Below, one piece after another: positions 1 to 11,400 of a stretch of DNA of 64,000 bases. Source of the stretch: Macrostomum hystrix (Eukaryota; Platyhelminthes; Macrostomidae); NCBI GenBank assembly GCA_950097015.1, contig CATNEN010000024.1, positions 6,710,001 through 6,774,000 on the forward strand. Reading direction: 5' to 3'. A program made the position numbers and the translations under genes. Positions within the stretch are counted from its first letter, which is position 1. Each line of letters opens with the position of its first letter. The notes under the pieces were generated by a model that saw nothing but the letters and a program-made list of their open reading frames with translations, was not told the origin of the DNA and ran no database searches.

Positions 1-545
1 TTCAGAAAACTTTTAAACACATTTAGAAAACTGCTGGACACATTTAGAAAAACTATTTACACCTTAGAAATATAAAAAAAGATTTAGAAAACTGTTATTA
101 AACACATTTAGAAAACAGTTAAAACATTTAGAAAACTCCTTAACACATTTAGAAACTGTTAAACACATTTAGAAAACTTGTTAAACACACTTAGAAAACG
201 GTTTAAAGCACATTTAGAAAAACTATTTACACCTTACAAATATTAAAAAAATTTAGAAAACTGTTATTAAACACATTTAGAAAACAGTTAAAACATTTAG
301 AAAACTCCTTAACACACTTAGAAATCTTTTAGACACATTTAGAAAATGGTAAAAGACATTTAGAAAACTGTTAAACACATTTAGAAAACTTGTTAAACAC
401 ACTTAGGAAATGGTTAAACACATAAGGAAAAACTGTAAAACATTAAAAAATGTTGTTACACCATTTTAGAAAACTGTTAAGCACATTTAGAAAACTGTTG
501 GACACAATTAAAAACCTGTTAAACACATTTAGAAAACTGTTGGAC
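1..545. repeat. Minisatellite, about 20-bp unit (ACATTTAGAAAACTGTTAA-like)
   Basis: Imperfect tandem copies of a unit centred on ACATTTAGAAAACTGTT run from the window edge to about 545. Units vary in length (18-24 bp) and several are degraded, so the array looks old. It is cut by the window start. I see no gene in it. Confidence 0.85.
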
Positions 546-723
546 ACTTTTCTCAATTGAAATTGAGAAAAGGTTTGATGATTTATATATATTGTAGTAA
601 GAAAGGAGTATATGTCTCGCTTGAATTTAGAAATATATCATTGAATTTAAGTCTGCTATGTATATTTTACTTATTTGAACAAACACACACACACACACAC
701 GGGTGAGAAAAGCTCTGATGTAA
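546..723. other. Unique spacer with a short (AC)n run
   Basis: AT-rich sequence with an (AC)n microsatellite near 684-700. It ends in GATGTAA directly before the first Helitron terminus, so the last A fits the A of the A^T target site expected for Helitrons. No coding signal is seen. Confidence 0.6.
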
Positions 724-1299
724 TCTATATATATAAAAGTGAAAACTCTGTCTGTCTGTCTGTCTGTGTGTGTGTGTGTGTGTGTGTGTGCAACCTTTTG
801 TCTTTATAGACGCCGAAACCGCTCAACTAAATCGCACCAAACTTTGCACATACCTAAAACCACCTACGCTGAGTGCAATAGGCTACTCAAATTCCCAAAA
901 AGTCATTTCCTTCCTGCTCAAAAGTGCAAAAAACTGCTCAAAAATCGTCAAAAAATCACTCAATTCGACATATCGTCGCCCCACTTTGTCAGATTTTCTC
1001 CAAGTCTGATCCACTTACACTTTACATGTTTTCCAACAATGCTGTCAATTTTGAACATCTCTACTCAATCCAGAGCAAAGCTGCATCATCTCAAAGTGAG
1101 TCACTTTTTGTTTTCCGAGGACAGCCACCCCAACTCCCCTCCGCCACTCTGCGGGCCAAATTTTATTACAGCCACCCCCTCCCTTCCCCGGGCGCCGAAG
1201 CCCCAGACTGTACATTGTATTTCAAGCCGTGAATGTACACAGCCCAAACCCCTAGACTGTCTACTGGCCCCCAAGCAGCACTGAGACTGAGTGCGGTGA

Positions 1300-1998
1300 G
1301 TGCGGTGGCGTCCCAGTGCGCAGGGCTCTCCGGTTGATATTTCTCTCCAGCCAGCCTATTTCTCTCGATATGCTGACGTTGACTGGTTGTCAGAGAGGGC
1401 AATTCTGTGTCCTAGAAATGATGCCGCCAACGAAATTAACTACCAACTGCTTCAGGAGTTGCCAGGTGCAGTTTTCACCTACAAGTCAATTGATACGACG
1501 TTGACTGATGACACCGCTGTGGAGTATCCTGTTGAGTTTCTGAACTCTCTAGATCCTCCTGGAACTCCATCGCACAACTTGCAGCTGAAAGTTGGGGCAC
1601 CAATTATGCTCCTCCGCAACCTGAAGGCGCCAATGCTGTGTAACGGCATTTCCCACGGCTCAGGCGGGCGGCTCTTCCCACACGTGATTGAGGCCACGAT
1701 AATGACTGGATCTGGCAGAGGAGAGTCTGTGTTCGTTCCCCGGATTCCAATTATCCCCACGGACCTGCCATTTCAGTTCAAGCGACTGCAGTTCCCTGTG
1801 AGAGTGTGCTTTGCGATGACTATTAACAAGGCTCAGGGACAGTCGCTGAAGGTGGCTGGCATCAACCTGGAGACTCCTTGCTTCTCGCATGGGCAGCTTT
1901 ATGTCGCCTGCTCCCGTGTTGGAACTCCAGCTGGCCTATTCATTTTCGCACCAAGGGGAAGAACGAAGAATGTGGTGTATCCCCAGGCCTTGAGGTGA
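1300..1998 (+). pseudogene. Truncated Helitron Rep/Hel helicase C-terminus (copy 1)
   Basis: The open frame encodes the C-terminal end of the PIF1-like helicase of Helitron Rep/Hel. Visible family signatures are WLSERAILCPRND, LKVGAPIMLLRNL, FAMTINKAQGQSL and FSHGQLYVACSRV, then a stop. Only about 200 residues remain of a protein that normally exceeds 1,000, and the Walker A/B part is missing. No ATG opens the frame before the conserved part. The segment after LCNG, normally TRLIV, is replaced by ISHGSGG in copies 1-3, which destroys that motif. The function is lost; it persists as cargo of the element. Confidence 0.85.
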
Positions 1999-2150
1999 CT
2001 CGCAAGCAATTAATAGAAAAGTAGTCACGAATTGACCTTGACCTGTCTAACTCTGAACTCTGAAACAGTTTAATTTTGTTTCTTTGACATTGTTATTGTT
2101 ATGCCATAGCTATTTTCCTTATGTATACGCGTGTACATGCATACTGTATA

Positions 2151-2397
2151 CAGAGGCAGATTTAGGGGGGGGGGCGGGGGGCAGTCGCCCTCCCCAAAAT
2201 TTTAATCATGGGAATAAGATGCCCCCACCAGGGGCGCCAGTCGCAGCACTTTTTCAGCCGCTGGCTCCCGTTTTTCAGCCGCTGGCGCCCTTTCTTGGCT
2301 CCTGGCGCCCTTTTTCGGCCGCTGGCACCCCCTCCGTGATTCTCATGGCGCTCCCCTGACAGACCGCCCCAAAACAAAATTCCTGGATCTGCCACTG
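2151..2397. mobile_element. hAT-type MITE nested in Helitron copy 1
   Basis: The element begins CAGAGGCAGATTTAGG and ends, on the other strand, CAGTGGCAGATCCAGG, giving imperfect terminal inverted repeats. It is flanked by an 8-bp duplication, ACTGTATA (2143-2150 and 2398-2405), as expected for hAT transposition. It has no coding capacity. The interior has G- and C-runs and several CTGGCGCCC-type repeats. Confidence 0.85.
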
Positions 2398-2634
2398 ACT
2401 GTATAGAGGAGTGGCTAAGAGACATGTTTCTAAAGAAGTAATCAAGAGGGGGCTGTTTGGACAAACTTTTCACTTATTTTTTACTTAAAACGCCCTTAAA
2501 CAAACTCTTCACTTTTCATTAATGCAGTAAATAAATAAATGGTGACCGTCACTATAAAGTTAATGCAGAGACGTGAATTGCTTACTGCTTTGCTTTAAAT
2601 TTCTGCCCCAAAAACAACGGGCAAAAAAAGCTTG

Positions 2635-3985
2635 TCTATTTATAAATTCGCACTGACTGTCTTGCCAGTGGGGTTGACATGGCTATGTACATTTGACACA
2701 GTGAAATTCTTATCAGTGTACTTTATTTTAACAAAACTGGCCCTGATGCAATCATTAAAATTGGCAGTGGAATGCATGTTGACAAAACCTGGCTCGAATT
2801 GAATGCATTAAAAATCCTATCTAAAACAGTTTTTCGAATATTTAATCCCCTTAGCAATGAAATTTCTAATGGGGACATGTGTATAATTGTCCTCATATTT
2901 GTCATCTTTTTGTGAAGAAATGATGAAAATTGGTTGAGCCATTTGGGAGAAAATCAATTACACGCAACCAACCAGACTGCGGAGAATGTAGTTGTGTTTG
3001 TGAATAAATGTGTGCCCCTCCATCAAAAAATTTATGTAACTGTGCCTGGCTAGAATTGCACCTACATCTACATGTAATTTTATTTTAATATGTGCACAAT
3101 ATACCTAAGTGCACAATTGGGTGGATGTACGGGACAGGTGCACACTGCTATACCATGTGCACCTACATGTACATTTAAAGTATTTTATAATGTGTCATAA
3201 TGTACACATATATTTAAATGCACAAGGTGCAAGTACAGAGGCACTGGCATTCACTACTAGCATTGCATCTACATGTTCTTGCACATGTAAATGTATTACA
3301 AAATATAAATTAAAAAAAAACACAAGACATTAGTGTAGGGGCACAAGGGCGCACTGTTTTTTATACATCTACATACTTACGACAACTTTATGCACTCAAG
3401 GCGCAGCCATGCAGACAGAAACTTCTTTCTCCACAGCTGCGCAGGCAACTTTTCTCAAGCGTGCCAGACGCTGTCCGCGAAAACCCCTATTTGCTCCAAT
3501 AGGGACTCAAATCCACTGAGTGAGTGCCATGTCAAAGAGTGCTGTCTATTGCTGGCTTGAAGAGTTCAGTCATGGGCAAACAGACATTGCTGAAGACACA
3601 TCTAACTGTGGCTATCTGATCTCTCTAGCAACAAAGACACAGACTCAAAGTGCGAAAGAAATAATATAGGAAAATCCCTGTTGAACTACAAGAGAGTTGG
3701 GGGATCGACTGGGGAGTCCAAAAACCTCCATTCATTGGATGTTGTCTATGGATCTTGGCATAGTGAAACTGATGGTAAGATGGGTGCCCTGTTAGTTGAA
3801 AGGCAGGTTCTGTTGCACAATATTCTGTGCTAAGCTTATGGAAATCCCAGAAGTACACATTTTACCAATAAACTAAGTCCTTCAGACTGAGGGACAACTT
3901 AGTTGAAAAGTCATAAGTTGACATCAATGGTGATGCTGTGTGAATGATTCCGCTGACATTGACTTTGTGTAACTCTACCCCTTAA
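2635..3985. other. Inter-Helitron flank, repeated with the element
   Basis: A 1,351-bp stretch follows Helitron copy 1 and recurs after copy 2. It has no recognisable protein. It contains AT-rich segments, many TGCACA/TACATGTA words around 3090-3310, and a GAAAATTGGTTGAGCC motif near 2925 that resembles degenerate Helitron-type sequence. It ends CCCCTTAA directly against the next Helitron start. Confidence 0.7.
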
Positions 3986-4561
3986 TCTATATATATAAAA
4001 GTGAAAACTCTGTCTGTCTGTCTGTCTGTGTGTGTGTGTGTGTGTGTGTGTGCAACCTTTTGTCTTTATAGACGCCGAAACCGCTCAACTAAATCGCACC
4101 AAACTTTGCACATACCTAAAACCACCTACGCTGAGTGCAATAGGCTACTCAAATTCCCAAAAAGTCATTTCCTTCCTGCTCAAAAGTGCAAAAAACTGCT
4201 CAAAAATCGTCAAAAAATCACTCAATTCGACATATCGTCGCCCCACTTTGTCAGATTTTCTCCAAGTCTGATCCACTTACACTTTACATGTTTTCCAACA
4301 ATGCTGTCAATTTTGAACATCTCTACTCAATCCAGAGCAAAGCTGCATCATCTCAAAGTGAGTCACTTTTTGTTTTCCGAGGACAGCCACCCCAACTCCC
4401 CTCCGCCACTCTGCGGGCCAAATTTTATTACAGCCACCCCCTCCCTTCCCCGGGCGCCGAAGCCCCAGACTGTACATTGTATTTCAAGCCGTGAATGTAC
4501 ACAGCCCAAACCCCTAGACTGTCTACTGGCCCCCAAGCAGCACTGAGACTGAGTGCGGTGA

Positions 4562-5260
4562 GTGCGGTGGCGTCCCAGTGCGCAGGGCTCTCCGGTTGAT
4601 ATTTCTCTCCAGCCAGCCTATTTCTCTCGATATGCTGACGTTGACTGGTTGTCAGAGAGGGCAATTCTGTGTCCTAGAAATGATGCCGCCAACGAAATTA
4701 ACTACCAACTGCTTCAGGAGTTGCCAGGTGCAGTTTTCACCTACAAGTCAATTGATACGACGTTGACTGATGACACCGCTGTGGAGTATCCTGTTGAGTT
4801 TCTGAACTCTCTAGATCCTCCTGGAACTCCATCGCACAACTTGCAGCTGAAAGTTGGGGCACCAATTATGCTCCTCCGCAACCTGAAGGCGCCAATGCTG
4901 TGTAACGGCATTTCCCACGGCTCAGGCGGGCGGCTCTTCCCACACGTGATTGAGGCCACGATAATGACTGGATCTGGCAGAGGAGAGTCTGTGTTCGTTC
5001 CCCGGATTCCAATTATCCCCACGGACCTGCCATTTCAGTTCAAGCGACTGCAGTTCCCTGTGAGAGTGTGCTTTGCGATGACTATTAACAAGGCTCAGGG
5101 ACAGTCGCTGAAGGTGGCTGGCATCAACCTGGAGACTCCTTGCTTCTCGCATGGGCAGCTTTATGTCGCCTGCTCCCGTGTTGGAACTCCAGCTGGCCTA
5201 TTCATTTTCGCACCAAGGGGAAGAACGAAGAATGTGGTGTATCCCCAGGCCTTGAGGTGA
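4562..5260 (+). pseudogene. Truncated Helitron helicase C-terminus (copy 2)
   Basis: The protein is identical to the copy 1 fragment, including the damaged LCNGISHGSGG segment. There is no start codon before the conserved part, and the N-terminal helicase and Rep domains are absent. Confidence 0.85.
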
Positions 5261-5412
5261 CTCGCAAGCAATTAATAGAAAAGTAGTCACGAATTGACCT
5301 TGACCTGTCTAACTCTGAACTCTGAAACAGTTTAATTTTGTTTCTTTGACATTGTTATTGTTATGCCATAGCTATTTTCCTTATGTATACGCGTGTACAT
5401 GCATACTGTATA

Positions 5413-5660
5413 CAGAGGCAGATTTAGGGGGGGGGGGCGGGGGGCAGTCGCCCTCCCCAAAATTTTAATCATGGGAATAAGATGCCCCCACCAGGGGCGC
5501 CAGTCGCAGCACTTTTTCAGCCGCTGGCTCCCGTTTTTCAGCCGCTGGCGCCCTTTCTTGGCTCCTGGCGCCCTTTTTCGGCCGCTGGCACCCCCTCCGT
5601 GATTCTCATGGCGCTCCCCTGACAGACCGCCCCAAAACAAAATTCCTGGATCTGCCACTG
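5413..5660. mobile_element. hAT-type MITE nested in Helitron copy 2
   Basis: It sits at the same position in the Helitron as in copy 1, with the same ACTGTATA target duplication and termini. The insertion therefore predates Helitron amplification. Confidence 0.85.
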
Positions 5661-5897
5661 ACTGTATAGAGGAGTGGCTAAGAGACATGTTTCTAAAGAA
5701 GTAATCAAGAGGGGGCTGTTTGGACAAACTTTTCACTTATTTTTTACTTAAAACGCCCTTAAACAAACTCTTCACTTTTCATTAATGCAGTAAATAAATA
5801 AATGGTGACCGTCACTATAAAGTTAATGCAGAGACGTGAATTGCTTACTGCTTTGCTTTAAATTTCTGCCCCAAAAACAACGGGCAAAAAAAGCTTG

Positions 5898-7248
5898 TCT
5901 ATTTATAAATTCGCACTGACTGTCTTGCCAGTGGGGTTGACATGGCTATGTACATTTGACACAGTGAAATTCTTATCAGTGTACTTTATTTTAACAAAAC
6001 TGGCCCTGATGCAATCATTAAAATTGGCAGTGGAATGCATGTTGACAAAACCTGGCTCGAATTGAATGCATTAAAAATCCTATCTAAAACAGTTTTTCGA
6101 ATATTTAATCCCCTTAGCAATGAAATTTCTAATGGGGACATGTGTATAATTGTCCTCATATTTGTCATCTTTTTGTGAAGAAATGATGAAAATTGGTTGA
6201 GCCATTTGGGAGAAAATCAATTACACGCAACCAACCAGACTGCGGAGAATGTAGTTGTGTTTGTGAATAAATGTGTGCCCCTCCATCAAAAAATTTATGT
6301 AACTGTGCCTGGCTAGAATTGCACCTACATCTACATGTAATTTTATTTTAATATGTGCACAATATACCTAAGTGCACAATTGGGTGGATGTACGGGACAG
6401 GTGCACACTGCTATACCATGTGCACCTACATGTACATTTAAAGTATTTTATAATGTGTCATAATGTACACATATATTTAAATGCACAAGGTGCAAGTACA
6501 GAGGCACTGGCATTCACTACTAGCATTGCATCTACATGTTCTTGCACATGTAAATGTATTACAAAATATAAATTAAAAAAAAACACAAGACATTAGTGTA
6601 GGGGCACAAGGGCGCACTGTTTTTTATACATCTACATACTTACGACAACTTTATGCACTCAAGGCGCAGCCATGCAGACAGAAACTTCTTTCTCCACAGC
6701 TGCGCAGGCAACTTTTCTCAAGCGTGCCAGACGCTGTCCGCGAAAACCCCTATTTGCTCCAATAGGGACTCAAATCCACTGAGTGAGTGCCATGTCAAAG
6801 AGTGCTGTCTATTGCTGGCTTGAAGAGTTCAGTCATGGGCAAACAGACATTGCTGAAGACACATCTAACTGTGGCTATCTGATCTCTCTAGCAACAAAGA
6901 CACAGACTCAAAGTGCGAAAGAAATAATATAGGAAAATCCCTGTTGAACTACAAGAGAGTTGGGGGATCGACTGGGGAGTCCAAAAACCTCCATTCATTG
7001 GATGTTGTCTATGGATCTTGGCATAGTGAAACTGATGGTAAGATGGGTGCCCTGTTAGTTGAAAGGCAGGTTCTGTTGCACAATATTCTGTGCTAAGCTT
7101 ATGGAAATCCCAGAAGTACACATTTTACCAATAAACTAAGTCCTTCAGACTGAGGGACAACTTAGTTGAAAAGTCATAAGTTGACATCAATGGTGATGCT
7201 GTGTGAATGATTCCGCTGACATTGACTTTGTGTAACTCTACCCCTTAA
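5898..7248. other. Second copy of the inter-Helitron flank
   Basis: This copy of the 2635-3985 sequence appears base-identical by eye. No gene is seen. It ends CCCCTTAA against copy 3. Confidence 0.7.
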
Positions 7249-7824
7249 TCTATATATATAAAAGTGAAAACTCTGTCTGTCTGTCTGTCTGTGTGTGTGT
7301 GTGTGTGTGTGTGTGCAACCTTTTGTCTTTATAGACGCCGAAACCGCTCAACTAAATCGCACCAAACTTTGCACATACCTAAAACCACCTACGCTGAGTG
7401 CAATAGGCTACTCAAATTCCCAAAAAGTCATTTCCTTCCTGCTCAAAAGTGCAAAAAACTGCTCAAAAATCGTCAAAAAATCACTCAATTCGACATATCG
7501 TCGCCCCACTTTGTCAGATTTTCTCCAAGTCTGATCCACTTACACTTTACATGTTTTCCAACAATGCTGTCAATTTTGAACATCTCTACTCAATCCAGAG
7601 CAAAGCTGCATCATCTCAAAGTGAGTCACTTTTTGTTTTCCGAGGACAGCCACCCCAACTCCCCTCCGCCACTCTGCGGGCCAAATTTTATTACAGCCAC
7701 CCCCTCCCTTCCCCGGGCGCCGAAGCCCCAGACTGTACATTGTATTTCAAGCCGTGAATGTACACAGCCCAAACCCCTAGACTGTCTACTGGCCCCCAAG
7801 CAGCACTGAGACTGAGTGCGGTGA

Positions 7825-8523
7825 GTGCGGTGGCGTCCCAGTGCGCAGGGCTCTCCGGTTGATATTTCTCTCCAGCCAGCCTATTTCTCTCGATATGCTG
7901 ACGTTGACTGGTTGTCAGAGAGGGCAATTCTGTGTCCTAGAAATGATGCCGCCAACGAAATTAACTACCAACTGCTTCAGGAGTTGCCAGGTGCAGTTTT
8001 CACCTACAAGTCAATTGATACGACGTTGACTGATGACACCGCTGTGGAGTATCCTGTTGAGTTTCTGAACTCTCTAGATCCTCCTGGAACTCCATCGCAC
8101 AACTTGCAGCTGAAAGTTGGGGCACCAATTATGCTCCTCCGCAACCTGAAGGCGCCAATGCTGTGTAACGGCATTTCCCACGGCTCAGGCGGGCGGCTCT
8201 TCCCACACGTGATTGAGGCCACGATAATGACTGGATCTGGCAGAGGAGAGTCTGTGTTCGTTCCCCGGATTCCAATTATCCCCACGGACCTGCCATTTCA
8301 GTTCAAGCGACTGCAGTTCCCTGTGAGAGTGTGCTTTGCGATGACTATTAACAAGGCTCAGGGACAGTCGCTGAAGGTGGCTGGCATCAACCTGGAGACT
8401 CCTTGCTTCTCGCATGGGCAGCTTTATGTCGCCTGCTCCCGTGTTGGAACTCCAGCTGGCCTATTCATTTTCGCACCAAGGGGAAGAACGAAGAATGTGG
8501 TGTATCCCCAGGCCTTTAGGTGA
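7825..8523 (+). pseudogene. Truncated Helitron helicase C-terminus (copy 3)
   Basis: This is the same fragment as in copies 1 and 2 with one terminal substitution (PQAFR for PQALR). The motif after LCNG is damaged in the same way. Confidence 0.85.
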
Positions 8524-8675
8524 CTCGCAAGCAATTAATAGAAAAGTAGTCACGAATTGACCTTGACCTGTCTAACTCTGAACTCTGAAACAGTTTAATT
8601 TTGTTTCTTTGACATTGTTATTGTTATGCCATAGCTATTTTCCTTATGTATACGCGTGTACATGCATACTGTATA

Positions 8676-8923
8676 CAGAGGCAGATTTAGGGGGGGGGGG
8701 CGGGGGGCAGTCGCCCCCCCCAAAATTTTAATCATGGGAATAAGATGCCCCCACCAGGGGCGCCAGTCGCAGCACTTTTTCAGCCGCTGGCTCCCGTTTT
8801 TCAGCCGCTGGCGCCCTTTCTTGGCTCCTGGCGCCCTTTTTCGGCCGCTGGCACCCCCTCCGTGATTCTCATGGCGCTCCCCTGACAGACCGCCCCAAAA
8901 CAAAATTCCTGGATCTGCCACTG
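8676..8923. mobile_element. hAT-type MITE nested in Helitron copy 3
   Basis: Termini, ACTGTATA duplications and location match the other copies. Confidence 0.85.
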
Positions 8924-9936
8924 ACTGTATAGAGGAGTGGCTAAGAGACATGTTTCTAAAGAAGTAATCAAGAGGGGGCTGTTTGGACAAACTTTTCACT
9001 TATTTTTTACTTAAAACGCCCTTAAACAAACTCTTCACTTTTCATTAATGCAGTAAATAAATAAATGGTGACCGTCACTATAAAGTTAATGCAGAGACGT
9101 GAATTGCTTACTGCTTTGCTTTAAATTTCTGCCCCAAAAACAACGGGCAAAAAAAGCTTGTAATCTATATATATAAAAGTGAAAACTCTGTCTGTCTGTG
9201 TGTGTGTGTGTGTGCAACCTTTTGTCTTTATAGACGCCGAAACCGCTCAACTAAATCGCACCAAACTTTGCACATACCTAAAACCACCTACGCTGAGTGC
9301 AATAGGCTACTCAAATTCCCGAAAAATCATATCCTTCCTGCTCAAAAGTGCAAAAAACTGCTCAAAAATCGTCAAAAAATCACTCAATTCGACATATCGT
9401 CGCCCCACTTTGTCAGATTTTCTCCAAATTTGATCCACTTACACTTTACATGTTTTCCAACAATGCTGTCAATTTTGAACATCTCTACTCAATCCAGAGC
9501 AAAGCTGCATCATCTCAAAGTGAGTCACTTTTTGTTTTCCGAGGACAGCCACCCCAACTCCCCTCCGCCACTCTGCGGGCCAAATTTTATTACAGCCACC
9601 CCCTCCCTTCCCCGGGCGCCGAAGCCCCAGACTGTACATTGTATTTCAAGCCGTGAATGTACACAGCCCAAACCCCTAAACTGTCTACTGGCCCCCAAGC
9701 AGCACTGAGACTGAGTGCGGTGAGTGCGGTGGCGTCCCAGTGTCTGTCTTTTGTCTTTATAGACGCCGAAACCGCTCAACCAAATCGCACCAAACTTTGC
9801 ACATACCTAAAACCACCTACGCTGAGTGCAATAGGCTACTCAAATTCCCGAAAAATCATTTCCTTCCTGCTCAAAAGTGCAAAAAACTGCTCAAAAATCG
9901 TCAAAAAAGCTCAAGGCAAAAGTTTACCCGAACCTG

Positions 9937-10572
9937 ATGGTTCGATATGCTGACGTTGACTGGCTGTCAGAGAGGGCAATTCTGTGTCCTAGAAATGATG
10001 CCGCCAACGAAATTAACTACCAACTGCTTCAGGAGTTGCCAGGTGCAGTTTTCACCTACAAGTCAATTGATACAACGTTGACTGATGACACCGCTGTGGA
10101 GTATCCTGTTGAGTTTCTGAACTCTCTAGATCCTCCTGGAACTCCATCGCACAACTTGCAGCTGAAAGTTGGGGCACCAATTATGCTCCTCCGCAACCTG
10201 AATGCGCCAATGCTGTGTAACGGCACCAGACTGATAGTCAGGCGGCTCTTCCCACACGTGATTGAGGCCACGATAATGACTGGATCTGGCAGAGGAGAGT
10301 CTGTGTTCGTTCCCCAGATTCCAATTATCCCCACGGACCTGCCATTTCAGTTCAAGCGACTGCAGTTCCCTGTGAGAGTGTGCTTTGCGATGACTATTAA
10401 CAAGGCTCAGGGACAGTCGCTGAAGGTGGCTGGCATCAACCTGGAGACTCCTTGCTTCTCGCATGGGCAGCTTTATGTCGCCTGCTCCCGTGTTGGAACT
10501 CCAGCTGGCCTATTCATTTTCGCACCAAGGGGAAGAACGAAGAATGTGGTGTATCCCCAGGCCTTGAGGTGA
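9937..10572 (+). pseudogene. Helitron helicase C-terminal fragment with intact motifs (copy 4)
   Basis: A frame from an ATG at 9937 encodes about 211 residues of the Rep/Hel helicase end. WLSERAILCPRND, LCNGTRLIV, FAMTINKAQGQ and FSHGQLYVACSRV are all present, as in active family members. The preceding in-frame bases encode KVYPNL, also a family signature, so the true gene continued upstream and was cut by deletion. The ATP-binding motifs are missing, so it is not an active enzyme. It is the best local proxy for the ancestral sequence. Confidence 0.8.
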
Positions 10573-10724
10573 CTCGCAAGCAATTAATAGAAAAGTAGTC
10601 ACGAATTGACCTTGACCTGTCTAACTCTGAACTCTGAAACAGTTTAATTTTGTTTCTTTGACATTGTTATTGTTATGCCATAGCTATTTTCCTTATGTAT
10701 ACGCGTGTACATGCATACTGTATA

Positions 10725-10971
10725 CAGAGGCAGATTTAGGGGGGGGGCGGGGGGTAGTTGCCTTCCCCCAAAATTTTAATCATGGGAATAAGATGCCCCC
10801 ACCAGGGGCGTCAGTCGCAGCACTTTTTCAGCCGCTGGCTCCCGTTTTTCAGCCGCTGGCGCCCTTTCTTGGCTCCTGGCGCCCTTTTTCGGCCGCTGGC
10901 ACCCCCTCCGTGATTCTCATGGCGCTCCCCTGACAGACCGCCCCAAAACAAAATTCCTGGATCTGCCACTG
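10725..10971. mobile_element. hAT-type MITE nested in Helitron copy 4
   Basis: It is at the same internal position and has the same ACTGTATA duplication as in copies 1-3, with a few private substitutions. The MITE insertion therefore predates the split between copy 4 and copies 1-3. Confidence 0.85.
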
Positions 10972-11208
10972 ACTGTATAGAGGAGTGGCTAAGAGACATG
11001 TTTCTAAAGAAGTAATCAAGAGGGGGCTGTTTGGACAAACTTTTCACTTATTTTTTACTTAAAACGCCCTTAAACAAACTCTTCACTTTTCATTAATGCA
11101 GTAAATAAATAAATGGTGACCGTCACTATAAAGTGATTGCAGAGACGTGAATTGCTTACTGCTTTGCTTTAAATTTCTGCCCCAAAAACAACGGGCAAAA
11201 AAAGCTAG

Positions 11209-11400
11209 TAATAATAATAATTGCAGGAGGGCTGCGGGCAGTGGCACATAATTTAGTGACACTAGACCCACAGCCAGCGAGGAGGCAATTCTGCCCATTT
11301 CGCTGACTCCTGAGCACACATGCACACAGATACTGTACGCAGGCATACTCTCACACAGGTGTGTACATCTGCCCTATCTTTCTTATCAAGTTTTTAAGTA
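11209..11400 (+). mobile_element. SINE tail fragment
   Basis: The segment TAATAATAATAATTGCAGG followed by CACATAATTTAGTGACA, ACTAGACCCA, CACACAGG and GTACATCTGC resembles the 3' part of the SINE at 25345-25610, which has the same words in the same order. No tRNA-like head is present here. Helitron copy 4 appears to have inserted in or beside this SINE. Confidence 0.55.

Larger units (their letters stand above)
724..2634 (+). mobile_element. Non-autonomous Helitron, copy 1
   Basis: The element starts with TCTATATATATAAAAGTG followed by CTGTCTG repeats and TTTATAGACGCCGAAACC, the characteristic 5' end of many animal Helitrons. Near the 3' end a short hairpin (TGCCC at 2604-2608, GGGCA at 2619-2623) lies just before the terminus. 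The last four bases are CTTG, whereas the family consensus is CTRR. Inside there is only a fragment of the Rep/Helicase gene (about 1300-1998) and a nested hAT-type MITE (2151-2397). The Rep nuclease and most of the helicase are absent, so it cannot move by itself. Confidence 0.85.
3986..5897 (+). mobile_element. Non-autonomous Helitron, copy 2
   Basis: This copy has the same 5' terminus, head, helicase fragment, nested MITE and 3' hairpin as copy 1. The start is 3,262 bp downstream of copy 1. The only difference I see is one extra G in the G-run of the MITE. It also ends CTTG rather than CTRR. Confidence 0.85.
7249..9160 (+). mobile_element. Non-autonomous Helitron, copy 3
   Basis: It differs from copies 1 and 2 by a handful of bases: CTTTAGG instead of CTTGAGG before the helicase stop, and CGCCCCCCC instead of CGCCCTCCC in the MITE. 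It ends CTTG, and only the bases TAA separate it from Helitron copy 4. The 1.35-kb flank is absent after this copy. Confidence 0.85.
9164..11208 (+). mobile_element. Non-autonomous Helitron, copy 4 (distinct subfamily)
   Basis: It starts TCTATATATATAAAAGTG and ends with hairpin TGCCC (11178-11182)/GGGCA (11193-11197), then canonical CTAG followed by T. It differs from copies 1-3 in three ways. Its head is present twice: complete at 9164-9740, then partial from about 9747 to 9908. Its helicase fragment keeps the VYPNL and LCNGTRLIV motifs. It also carries scattered substitutions. It inserted immediately next to the 3' end of copy 3, at a TAA^TAATAAT site. Confidence 0.85.

Noticed and set aside
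739-1284. A frame over the Helitron head that recurs in each copy
   Set aside because: It covers the CTGTCTG/TGTG repeat and the non-coding 5' head; it is conserved only because the elements are recent copies.
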